Source: Heterotrichella gracilis
Lineage: Eukaryota > Sar > Xanthophyceae > Tribonematales > Xanthonemataceae
DNA length: 64,000 nt
Direction of reading: 5' to 3'
Assembly (NCBI GenBank): GCA_032358255.1
Contig: JAULBX010030375.1
Location: 118,325 to 182,324, forward strand
A program made the translations under genes and the position numbers. Under the pieces are notes generated by a model that was not told where the DNA came from, searched no databases, and worked only from the letters and a program-made list of their open reading frames with translations. Positions 46,201 to 56,200 of the stretch are shown piece after piece. How positions within the stretch are numbered: position 1 is the first letter of the stretch; each line of letters begins with the position of its first letter.

Positions 46201-47640
46201 GCAGGTGCGCGACGCAAAACCCAAAACCCTAAACCCTGGATCCTACCCCCTAGACTTTTTGGCCACGACTCCCCAAAACCCTGTTGCAGGCGCAGGCGCT
46301 GTCCACCCTGCGCGCCCAGCTGTCCCCCGACCTGCGCAAGTACCTGCTGCACCCAGAGGCCGAGGTTAGGGTGGCTGCAGTGGGTACTGTGTGCCTGCTG
46401 GGGTGCGTGCGGGGGTTGGAGGGGGCGGAGGAGGGGGGGGTGTTTGAGCTGGAGACCGGGAGCAACACCTTCAAGGTGAGGGCCAGATCTACCAGATCAT
46501 AAACCCTAAACCCCAAATCCCAAACACTTCGCCGTATGTGTCCTTGTCGACACAGCATGTTGTCTCTCCCCCTGCCATCCATGCTTTCTTGCCTGCACAT
46601 GCTGAGGAGGTGACACGTGTGCATCTGCACATGCTGAGGAGGTGACACGTGTTCATCTGCACATGCTGAGGAGGTGACACGTGTGCATCTGCACATGCTG
46701 AGGAGGTGACACGTGTGCATCTGCACATGCTGAGGAGGTGACACGTGTGCATCTGCACAAGCTGAGGAGGTGACACGTGTTCATCTGCAAACCCGCACAG
46801 AGCCCTCTTGCGTTATTATTTTGCACTCGACTGCAGTATGTATGTTATTAAGCTAAAACAAAAGGAGAAAGAAACGTACGTTGACGCGCGCACAACTACC
46901 CCAGGCCCGCATCCTTGCGCGCTGCATCGACTCCTCCGGCCAGCACCCAGTCCTGGTTTCAGAGTTTGGCAAAGTCCCCGACCAGCCCCCCTGCGATGTG
47001 CAATGCGGGTGGGAGACAGAGGTCGAGCACCTGAAGCTGTGCGATGGCTGCGGGAAGAGCAACCACTTTAAAGCGGTGACTGGTGCACAGAGGGTGGTGC
47101 TCAAGCGGTGCACGGGTGAGTGGAAGGGTTTGGGGTTTAGGGCTAGGGTAATACTAAACGGTGAGTCCATAGCGGTGACTGGAGAACAGAATGCGCTCAA
47201 GCTGTGTACGGGTGACCAAATTTAAATAAATATATATCTACGCAGCCTGTCCTTGAACAGGCGCGTTAGTAAGGAAGAGGATTTAAACAAGAGAAGGGCA
47301 TTGCCCATCTGCCCTCTATTTCCCCTACTCAATGCACGGGTGATCACTCATGACTCGTGATCACTCACGAGTCATGAGTGAGGCGTTGCCTACTTAGACC
47401 CTAATTTAGGGTTTATAGCCTAAACCCTTCCACTCCATGTCGGACTTCCCTGCTTGGAGGGTAAACGCTACTGCTGAACCCTTGAAAACCCTTGTTGCAG
47501 GCTGCCGCCAGCGCCAGTACTGCAGCCGCGAGTGCCAGGTGGCGCACTGGAAGCTGCACAAGAAGCTGGGCGGCAAGGCAGCGCCAGAGGCAGTTGCAGG
47601 GGATGGTGGACCCGCACGCTTGCGAGTGGTGGTGGGCTGA
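40217..47640 (+). CDS. MYND zinc-finger protein with helical (armadillo-like) N-terminal region, full-length copy C
   Basis: Thirteen exons join without a phase error: 40217-40357, 40845-41012, 41296-41454, 41757-41874, 42245-42393, 43007-43114, 43685-43856, 44514-44681, 45395-45529, 46026-46204, 46290-46475, 46905-47115 and 47501-47640 (677 residues). The start has a SAP-like helix pair (PTLRAYLRQQGVDASWCVEK). The middle is helical, with Leu-rich stretches (LRREYLRLRV...FHVSLVALALCC, IIDDVIALLSC) suggesting armadillo-type repeats. The C-terminus is a MYND finger: CDVQC, LCDGC, RCTGC, QYCSREC, HWKLHKK. The last zinc-ligand Cys is Gly (KKLGGK) where copy B has KKLCSK. The function is not known. 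MYND proteins are usually adaptors or part of methyltransferases, and no SET domain is seen. Most introns carry junction ghosts. Confidence 0.75.
41074..41245 (+). repeat. Ghosts of MYND-C exons 2 and 3
   Basis: 41074-41125 copies the end of exon 2 (GCCACACTGGAGCAGGCACT), downstream of it. About 41187-41240 copies the start of exon 3 (CGCTGGTGTTCTGGATTGAG), upstream of it. AAACCCTA-type filler lies between. Confidence 0.7.
42069..42145 (+). repeat. Acceptor-side ghost of MYND-C exon 5, with a stop
   Basis: GCAG|CCCCCACCTACCAACCAATG and the next ~55 bases repeat the exon start at 42245. A TAG (GGCTAGCC) replaces the coding GGTTGG. Blocks of CCCTAAACCCTAAACC lie on both sides. Confidence 0.8.
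42650..42950 (+). repeat. Acceptor-side ghosts of MYND-C exon 6 (four)
   Basis: Copies of CTGCGGCGGGAGTACCTGCG, of varied length, start at about 42655, 42755, 42838 and 42893, all before the real exon at 43007. Each is followed by CCCTAAACC-like filler. Confidence 0.8.
43150..43315 (+). repeat. Donor-side ghosts of MYND-C exon 6 (two)
   Basis: TGTCAGCCTCGTGGCGCTGG through ATATGGACCACAG and its GTAAACC donor is repeated after the real exon, ending at 43214 and 43310. The second ends in GTGAGG. Confidence 0.85.
43491..44235 (+). repeat. Ghosts on both sides of MYND-C exon 7
   Basis: Two acceptor-side copies (about 43495-43542 and 43593-43636, CATCATC(A/G)ATGACGTCATCA type, each ending in TAG) precede the exon at 43685. 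Two donor-side copies (about 43960-44040 and 44150-44235, GGGGGGCGCGCA...CAGGTGCGG) follow it. Confidence 0.8.
45838..45892 (+). repeat. Acceptor-side ghost of MYND-C exon 10, with a stop
   Basis: CAG|CCCTGCTTGCCTGTGGCGCC and the next ~30 bases match the real exon start at 46026 almost exactly, together with about 50 bases of upstream intron. GCAGTAGAC places a TAG where the real exon has GCAGTGGAT. Confidence 0.85.
46598..46789. repeat. 32-base minisatellite, six units
   Basis: Six units start at 46598, 46630, 46662, 46694, 46726 and 46758, each CATGCTGAGGAGGTGACACG plus TGTGCATCTGCA, with single-base variation. They lie in the intron between exons 11 and 12 of MYND copy C. Each unit contains GACACGTGT, an E-box-like core. 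Confidence 0.95.
47346..47379. repeat. Perfect 15-base inverted repeat
   Basis: ACTCATGACTCGTGA, a four-base loop, then TCACGAGTCATGAGT. It lies in the last intron of MYND copy C and would form a strong hairpin in DNA or RNA. Confidence 0.9.
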
Positions 47641-48972
47641 ATGGGTAGTCACGGCGACATGCTTGCGAGTCATTATGTACCATTTCTGGACGCATATCCT
47701 TGGATGCGTATCCTGGCAATCGTGATCTATGATACGAGTTAAAATATATACTGGGTGGGGGTGCAGCGGAGCACAATACTGCTGGGCATGCCGTATGTGG
47801 GCCAGTTGAATAGGGGTGTTCTCTCTTCTTCTCTCTTTTTCAACAGCCAATTGTTCCCGACCGCTGGCAGATGGTGGGTTACTGTAGTTGAATGTATTGG
47901 AACTGGTTGTGCAAGAGTGGTAACTAGCTGGGGGAGTTCAATTGGGGTAGTTGGGGGAATGTTCAATTAAGTCGCTTACGAACAATACGAAATCAAGGTT
48001 GCAGGAGGTTGAAATACATCAGAATATGTAACCCCGCAAGTCACCCTCGCCTTCAGAGCCTGAGTCTCGAGTCTGAGACGTGCGCTGAGTCACTGGCAAA
48101 CTCATGCCCATGGCGCATCGAGCGCCTATCTATATGCATGCATGGCACTGGCGTTTGCCTGCCGTCCTGGGACACCACACCACTGATGCAAGCTTGCAAG
48201 TGGATCCAGCTGCCACAGCCACCAGGACGCTAAGAAAGCCGAAACGTGCTTTCAAGGGTGTTCCTCCGCTGCCTGCATCCACGTGCCCTTTCCACGTGAC
48301 CCATCCACGTGCCCACGTGGCTGTTCCTGCACAACGCTGCAACAAGATTGGACGCATGCCGCACAATTTACTGGACACAATGGTCGGTGGTTGTGAAGCT
48401 GGCAAAGCGCGTGGTCTCCTGACCTACAGGGGGACGAACACAGGTGAACGGCCGAGGCAAGTGCACGCGGCAAGACGTATAAGGGACCGAAGTGTGCTTT
48501 GCTGCCTTCAGTTAGTTTCTTCCAGCGTTCAAAGTCCCACGTCTACGCTTGCGTCTCCCCTCCGCTTTCAACTTTGCCAGGAGAGTTTGAGACCTCCCAC
48601 GAGTTGTTCACTCTCCCCCATTGCCATCCCTGTTGCGACTTGCACCCGAGCGCTCGTGTCTGCTCACGGCACGGCTTGAACGCCCTTTCAGTGTGTTAAA
48701 CTTCCACCCACTTCTGTTACAAGGCACAGCAGTCACTCTCCTTCCTCTTTCGTTGAGGCGGTGTGTTACCCTTTCACCCAGTTGGGCACACTTGAATCAA
48801 ACGTGTTTGGTTCAAAACCTGTCTCCACTGGTGACATCACCTGCAGCTGCCCACGGCAAAGCTTAAGCTCGGCGCACCCCGGCTCACCAGCGCGCTACAT
48901 TGTCTTTCACCTCTCTCAGAAGAGGAACTCGTCAGCTTCAGCTTTCCTTGAGGCAACAGGAGCCACTTCACG
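47641..48972. other. Spacer between MYND copy C and the 49-kb gene
   Basis: No coding gene is supported on either strand. About 48280-48325 has four CCACGTG(C/A)CC-like boxes close together, which could be G-box-type sites for the downstream gene. This is inference from the motif only. Confidence 0.35.
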
Positions 48973-51337
48973 ATGAGCTCCAGCAATGGCAGCCCTGCCC
49001 ATTTGGCTAGCCTGCACGAAGAACCCCTCCAATACGGCTACGTATACCCACCAGAGCGGGAAATGTAAGCCAACGTTGCAGTGCTTGCCTGAGTATTGGG
49101 TTTTTCGTTTTGCTTCATAAGCACTTGCGTGCGCCACTCTTTGTGTCGTGGTTTGGTGGTAGTTCCTGCAGTTGATTGCCGTGGATCGCAGTGGCGAGGA
49201 ACAGGTGCATGCAGAGCACCCACAAAACATTGCTCACTCATCAGCTTGCAAGCTCTGTGACTGAACCCTCCTCCTTCCACCTTGCCTGCAGCCACTACAC
49301 CAAGCATGGTGCCTACCTCGGTCTACTCTGTAGACCTCAGGAAGTCGATCCCATCAAAGCTTACCACGACTTCGTGGAAGGGTACCCAGGGTTCCAGTGC
49401 CCCGAACTCAAATGGTAAGCCACACCTGCTCCGCCACGCGGCCTACACGTTTATCGCTTCTTCACACTGTTTCGTGTATATTCTGGGTGCGTTTGTCTTG
49501 TCCAGCCATATGCATGCATTACAACACTCCCTGCTAGTCCTGCCCAAAGTATCACCGCATCTGCTTGTGTGTCGGCAATACCCTGTGTCCATCCACCACC
49601 AGGTACTGACACCTTCAATCCCTTTCCACCTGCAGATTGATCCTCGTCCCCCAGCCATGACCATGGCAGCGCACGCAGCTGGTGACGCTGCACGAGAACA
49701 TCACGGACCCCTATGACGAGTTCTCGTGGTGCCGCCAATGGAAGGAGAACGTCATCTGGCACAACGTCGACAGGCTCAACAACGCCCTCATTGCACCAGA
49801 ACCTGAATGGGAATACCTTTCAACCTCGAAGGTAAAGCCCAGCCACCCTGTCCCTCACACATGCTGGAACACCAACTGCCCGTCGCCTGCATGCGTGACC
49901 ACAGCCAACCTTGGCGCGCCAGTACTTATGGAGCCACTGCAGCTACTTTTAGGGTTTATGGAATTGGGTTGAGCTAGTGTAGACACTGCTGCTGTTTGGC
50001 AAACCCACTTTCCCAAACACTACATAGACTGGATGGTAGTAACGTTAACTTCCTCAGAGCAAAATGCGCCCGTATCAGGCCATGAATAGGTCCAATATGA
50101 GAGTCTCATATTGGACCTATTCATGGCCTGATACGGGCGCATTTTGCTTCTGGCCTCCCTCCCTAAACCCTTAACCCTAAAATAGTTCTGGCCCCTGCCA
50201 ACTCTCAGAGTGCCTCTTTCCGTAAACCCTAAACCCTAAAACAGTTCTTGCCCCTGCCAACCCGCTGCTGCCAACTCTGTGCGGTGGTGCCTCCCTAAAT
50301 CCTAAACCATATAACAGCTGTTGCCCCTGCCAACCCGCTGCTGCCAACCCTGCAGGATGGTGCCTCCCTTCTAAAACTCTAAACTCTAAAACCTGAAACA
50401 GTTGTTGTAGTTGTTGCCCCTGCCAACCTGCCAATTCTGCAGGGTGGTGCCTCCTCCCTCCCTAATCCCTAAACCCTAAACCCCAAAAACAGCTGTTGCC
50501 CCTGCCAAGCCGTTGCTGCTACCTCTGCAGGGTGGTGACGCATATTCATGCTTCAAATACTCCAACCCGCACTACAAGGGGCCACCAAAGAAGAGCCTGC
50601 CCACCCGGCTGGGGGTCAAGATATCTGGATCGTTCCAGTGGTGTGCGAAGGCAGTGAAGGGGAAGCGCTGTGGGAGGCAGGCCGCTGCGCAGAGGCGCGT
50701 GACCTGCAGCGAGGAGGAAGAGGTGGTGCTGGATACCACCTACGCCACCGCACCACCTGCCGCTGGCGCTGCAGGTGTCGACCTGGCACTGGCGCTGCCC
50801 TCACAGCCGGCGACTCCCACCACACCGGCACCTGCACAGGGTGTGGAGGGCAGCCAGGAGGTCCCCCAGGCCCAGGAGAGCGCGCTGCAGCTGGTGGTGT
50901 GTGCAGCGCCCAGCGGCGCCCAGGGTGTGCTTGCAAGCACCCCAGTGGAGCCACCAGCCGAGCCTGCGCCAGGCATCCCGGAGATCCAGGAGCAGCCAGC
51001 TGCGGAGGACCCTCCCCCCGCTCCCGAGGGCCCAGCACCAGCGCAGGAAACCAGCGCACCCGACAGCGCACCGCCACCACAGGGGCCATCCCCATCTCCT
51101 GCTGGGGATTCTGAGCGCATGGCTCCCCCCCGGCGGCGCCGAAAGGTGCCCCTGCGCCAGCGGGTGCAGCGCGGCCTGCTTGACCTCATGCAGCGCTGGC
51201 AGCGGCTGCGGTACGAGATGGCCACGAAGCCCGATCCTGCGCCCGGCATGGACAACCTGTACGACACGCTGGGCATGGCGCCGCTGTTCCGGACAGTGGA
51301 GATCATGCTGGGCGTGGTGCTGGACGTGGTGTCCTGA
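48973..51337 (+). CDS. Unrecognised protein with Cys/Trp-rich N-terminal part and Pro/Ala-rich C-terminal part
   Basis: Exons 48973-49064, 49292-49414, about 49666-49831 and 50531-51337 would encode about 395 residues. I do not recognise the family. The first ~180 residues are rich in Tyr, His, Trp and Cys (HYTKHGAYLGLLC; DPYDEFSWCRQWKENVIWHN; FKYSNPHYKGPPKK), which suggests a compact domain. Residues about 190-310 are low-complexity Pro/Ala/Glu. The end is a basic patch (PPRRRRKVPLRQRVQR) followed by amphipathic helices. Reading FQCPELKW|QRTQLVTL across the second junction keeps the frame only if exon 3 starts at 49666 after ATG rather than AG. Every nearby AG acceptor creates a stop. So this junction is non-canonical, or a small exon is missed, or a base is wrong. 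The other introns are GT-AG. Confidence 0.55.
50058..50148. repeat. Perfect 45-base palindrome with one-base centre
   Basis: The left arm (50058-50102, beginning AGCAAAATGCGCCCGTATCA) is followed by a single base and its exact reverse complement (50104-50148). It lies in the third intron of the 49-kb gene. Such a hairpin can be a foldback element, a repair product or an assembly artefact. No target-site duplication is obvious. Confidence 0.95.
50187..50530 (+). repeat. Four acceptor-side ghosts of the last exon of the 49-kb gene
   Basis: The block TTGCCCCTGCCAA(C/G)CCG..GCTGC...CTGCAGGGTGGTG recurs at about 50188, 50247, 50320 and 50412, then as the real acceptor at 50495-50530 (exon from 50531). 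CCCTAAACCCTAAAAC filler separates the units. Some copies have lost the AG. Confidence 0.85.
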
Positions 51338-53243
51338 GCACTGCTATCACAGTGCCAGTGGCGACTGATCAGTTCATGGAGGCAGCACGCAGCTCTGGCA
51401 ACAGGGTTTAGGGTTTGGGGTCTAGGGTTTAAGGGTGCGCATGCCAGCCATTGCGATCACCAAAATGTTTTACCTGGGCGCCTTGATACATGCTGTTGGC
51501 AGACGCAGTATGCCATATGATTTGACCATTTGTCCAGCAGAGTCACAGTTGAGGTTGTGCGGGATGTGATAGCATGTAGGGCATAGGGCCAGGATAGGCT
51601 GGCATTGGTCCCGCCTGCGCAGCATGACAGAGTGCCAGGGCTGAGGTCACCTTTGAATGGCACTATTTTTCATTTTACCTGTATAGTTTTATTTCTGCAG
51701 CCACTCGCCAGGCGCCGATTTATGTGATCACCATGACAACGTCAACGGGTCCATGTTGACATTGATGACAGGCCATGCCATGGTGGTTGCTGTGCTACTG
51801 CCAATATATGGAACTCATTTTGCTAATTTTGCGAGGCAGTCATGCTTGCAGTCATAACTCACAGCCGCCAAGTTTACCGAGTTGCTACATACGATTGTCG
51901 GGCATATATACCAGCAGTTACATGGATCCATCATATTTGATAGATATGAGCCTGGACCAGCAAGGTTACGATACATTGCGTTTTATTAATGCATGTAATG
52001 CATGCATATTGGTTGCAGTGGTCACCTGACGATGTTTTTAGCAGCTCATGTTGACTATTTTTACACATCCCATCCCGCATTGGGATCTCAGCCCGCAGTG
52101 GAGGCCCACATTTAGATGATGTATATCATCCCGTTCCTTTTCCCAGCTGCTCCGCAAGGGGTGGTTTCTCTATATGTATTACATACGTGACATGGTTTGA
52201 TTGCCCTACTCTTGGGGGCGTTTGAAAAAGTCGGAACGCATATCAATGCCCTATGATATGGTTCAGTTGTCTACCGTTACTTTGCCATTTTTCTACCCTG
52301 CCATTGCCACTCCACCTCGCCATTCAGTATGAGACATATTTCATTGTACCACGTGACCCAAGTCTGGCTTTCCAAGTGACAAGCAATGTACATGACAAGC
52401 AGTGCCATGCCATGTTTCGATTTCTGGAGCAGGACCCAGTAGGTTTTGTGATTCGAATAAAAAGTCATGTGACTTTCAGTTGATGCTACATTGGACCTTG
52501 ACATGCTGACAATGTCATATCTGTTGCCACACACTCTGTGTGACTCACTATGGGCCCGATGGTTGTAAACTCATTTATGCCTAGACTTGTATATCTGTTA
52601 CCATTTGGTTTAAGGTTGATGATAACGCGCTGAGTCACAACAAGTGGACATAAATACTTGCAAAAAAATGCATACAAAGTTGGAGAGTTTGAGAGTAAAT
52701 TTGTGTACGCTACAGGAACACCACACATCATGGCCATCCAATGATGAAACCATAAAAAGTGATGGTTCATCACGGCCTTCAACAAACTTCATAGTGAATG
52801 GTGGCATAGCACCTGTCTATGAACATATGGAACGTTTTTGAACGTGCAGCTAATCTGCGCAAGCAGAAAATGGGGTGTATATATCCTGTGAAGTGCTCCA
52901 GAGACCCCCTAGGTGGCCTGCGGACAAAAGGCGTCACCGCCGCTAAGCAGGGCACCAGGATAAAGTGTCCCAACACAGCCTTCCTTCGTCACAACACAGC
53001 TTGCTAGCCTTCCTTCCTCCCAACCTTGCAGTTGAGTGTTTGACAAGCAGTCACCATATCTCAAGGGCTTCCGGTGCTGATCGCCCTACTATCGTTTCCC
53101 CTTGGCACCGCAAGAAATACGCCGCTCTTGCCTGGCTAGCTACATAACCCTCATGGCGAGTCCTTGAACTCACTCCCTTTGGAACTACCACTCACCAAGG
53201 GTAGGGTAGCACACCCAGCTTCTCGTGGCTGAGGGCCGCCGCG
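51338..53243. other. Spacer between the 49-kb gene and NOG2
   Basis: There is one TTTAGGG tract at about 51404-51433, just after the 49-kb gene. The remainder is AT-richer, with no coding support. The right end should hold the NOG2 promoter. No TATA box is obvious. Confidence 0.4.
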
Positions 53244-56200
53244 ATGGGCAAGGCACGCACGCCCTTCGAGGACAAGCGCAAGGGGAAGAACTCAGATGAC
53301 CCCGCCCGTGCCGCCAAGGGAAAGAAAGGACAACGAGATGCCTCCACGGTAAGACTAATGTCAGACCGGGATAGAACCCACGCCCTCCCGCCCCACCTGC
53401 CTCGACGGAACCCACAATGCATGCATATGCCGCCGGCGCACTGGCCGCCAATAAATGCTGCGACGCCGGCGGCTCCCCTCGCGATGGGCGCACAGTCTAG
53501 CTCCTTGTTGACGATGCGTAAGGTGTTTCTATGTGGTGTGTGTTCTCGCTAATGAGTTGCTCACTGACACTGACTTCTGGTGGTTCGTGGCTGTAGGTAC
53601 GGCGGCTCCAGATGTACAAGACCCGGGCCGTGCGCGACAAGAAGGGGAAGATCATCCACGAGGTAGGGTTTAGGGTTTGGGGCACGCTGTGGAAAGGGGG
53701 CTGTGCAGCTGTGTGTTTGGAGGGCGCCCTTGTGGTAGGCATGTAGGGTTTTCAGTGGGACCACACCACCACCATGTCACCCTTGTGTGATATGCAGCAA
53801 GGGCTGCCAGCGCTTGTTGCAAGTCTATCTCCACAGTTTCGTCGGACCCCTTGCATGCGCTGCACCCTGCCACTGTCTGCTGGTCGAGCAGACCAAGAAA
53901 TCTGCCTTTTGCCAGCCCTGGGCACGCCCCTTGAACCCTAATAAAACCCTAGCCAAACGCTGTACGGTAGTTGTATCTCGTCCCCCACCAGTGGGCGTCC
54001 ATCCCTCTGCAACTCACTGCTCCAGAATGCCGTCACCTCAAACCCCTCGTTACCGCAGCAACACCCTACCCAACCCTCCATCAACACCTCTGTGTACCCT
54101 AGGCAAAATTCAAGGCAAAACCCTGACCAAACTCCCACCACGCAGGCCTTCCAAGGCAAAGAGCTTCCCAACACGCGCATCCAACCCGACAGGCGCTGGT
54201 TTGGCAACACGCGCGTGATTGGCCAGCAGCAGCTGCAGAAGTTCAGGGAGGAGATGAGCACCAAGGTGAGCGGGGAAGGGACTAGGGTTTTGGAGAGGGT
54301 TTAGGTTAGGGTTTGGGGTGGCCAGCGGCAGCTTCAGAAGTTCAGGGAGGAGATGAGCACCAAGGTGAGCGGGGAGGTGTGTAGGGTTTTAGAAAGGGTT
54401 TTAGGTTAGGGTTTATGGGTGGCCAGCAGCAGCTGGTGAAGTTCAGGGAGGAGATGAGTACCAAGGTGAGCGGGGAGGTGTGTAGGGTTTTGGAGAGGGT
54501 TTCAGGCTAGGGTTTAAAGGTGGCCAGCAGCAGCTTCAGATGTTCAGGGAGGAGATGAGCATCAAGGTGAGCGGGGAGGGGTGTAGGGTTTTGAGAGGGT
54601 TGAAATCAAGGGTTCTCGGGTAATTGACCCGCAGCAGCGTCAGAAGTTATGAGGTCTAAGGTAGGGTTAGGGATTTGGTGAGGGGCGTATCGGGGGCTAG
54701 GTTTAGACCCCTTGGGTTGCCCCACAACATCGGTATACACACCTAGGCACCGCTCAGGTCGGGACTCGAAGGTGGAAGCTCTGTGCGTGTGTGTGTGGCT
54801 GCTGGGGGTGATGATCCAACACAAACTAATTCACCATCTTTCACCTGATACCCCGTGATTACAAGTTTGATGCTGACCCAACCAGCCACACACACACACA
54901 CAAGAACAATACACAGCTGCCTTTGGGCGAGTAGGGATGGGGTCGAGGGTTTCCCCTCTCAGTTGTTAGTGTTTGTCCCATCTAGAGGTAGGGTAAGGCA
55001 TGGGCGGTGCACAAAATTGACAACCGTGCTTTGCACTCTCCTTGCCACCCCACAACCCCGCCCCTGTCCTGACAACGCCCTGATAGCGGTCCCCCTCGCC
55101 CCCCCCTGCCCCTGCCCCCCACCACTCACAACCCCCTGTGCACCCCACTCCAGGTGAACGACGCCTACACAGTGCTCCTGCGCGAGAAGAAGCTGCCCCT
55201 CTCCCTCCTAGAGGACCCCGAGCAGAAGCAAGGGGGGAAAGAGAAGCGTGTCAACCTGCTTGCCACACAGCCCTTCCAGGACACCTTTGGGTCCAAGGGG
55301 CAGCGCAAGCGGCCAAAGCTGGCGGCGGAGTCGTACGGGGAGCTGCTGAGGGGGGCGGAGGAGGTGGAGGAGAGGTGAGGCATGAGCCTAGTGTTTAAGG
55401 GGGTTAGAAAAGTGTAGCTGTGATGGTTGCGGGAAGCGGAGAGGAGGCGGGGATTGAGCTTTGGTGAAGGCGGTGGTGTTTGGCGCCAAGGGGCAGCGCA
55501 TGCGGCCAAAGCCGGTGGCGGAGAAGTTTGGGAGGGGCCAGGTTCACAGGGAGAGTGCATCAGGGAACCCTGTGCTCGCGGTGGCATGCCACAAGTTTGC
55601 ACCCCTGCAGGCCATATGTGCTCTGCCATTGAAACACACAACGCAGCACACACTCACCCTGCGCACCGCACGGTGCCATTACCACACGCATAGCCCACCA
55701 CTGACAGTGCGCCAAAACCCTTGCCTAGGTTCATCGAGAAGGGCGGCAACAACGTGGCCGAGGACGACGGCGTGCGGCCCGCGCAGCGCGACACGCTGTT
55801 TGACAAGGGCCAGTCGAAGCGCATTTGGGGGGAGCTGTACAAGGTGGTGGACTCGTCGGACGTGGTGGTGCAGGTGAGCATACAAAACGCTTGGACAGGT
55901 TGCTCATACGTTAAAGTCAACTCAATAGCGGGAAACAGCACATAAAAGATTTGAATGCAACTGTTATCATCAGCTTTTGTGGCTTTGTATTATGCTGTGT
56001 ACCTGCCATGTTACATATTATTTACCGTACTAGGGCTGAATGCCATATCTCCTTCCCACCCGCCACACACACACACCACTCCCCAAGGGTCGTACGCTGG
56101 TGATACCCCAGCCGCCAACCATCCCACCCCTTCCCCCCAGGTTCTGGATGCGCGCGACCCCAACGGCACGCGGTGTCGCCATCTGGAGCAGCACCTGAGG

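Noticed and set aside
46489-46776. Cys/His-rich repeat protein on the minus strand
   Set aside because: It arises from the 32-base minisatellite inside an intron of the MYND gene; no start or splice context.
55480-55545. Extra exon of NOG2 resembling the exon-4 end
   Set aside because: GGGGCAGCGCA(A/T)GCGGCCAAAG here is a donor-side copy of exon 4; the exon 4 to exon 5 junction is already in phase without it.
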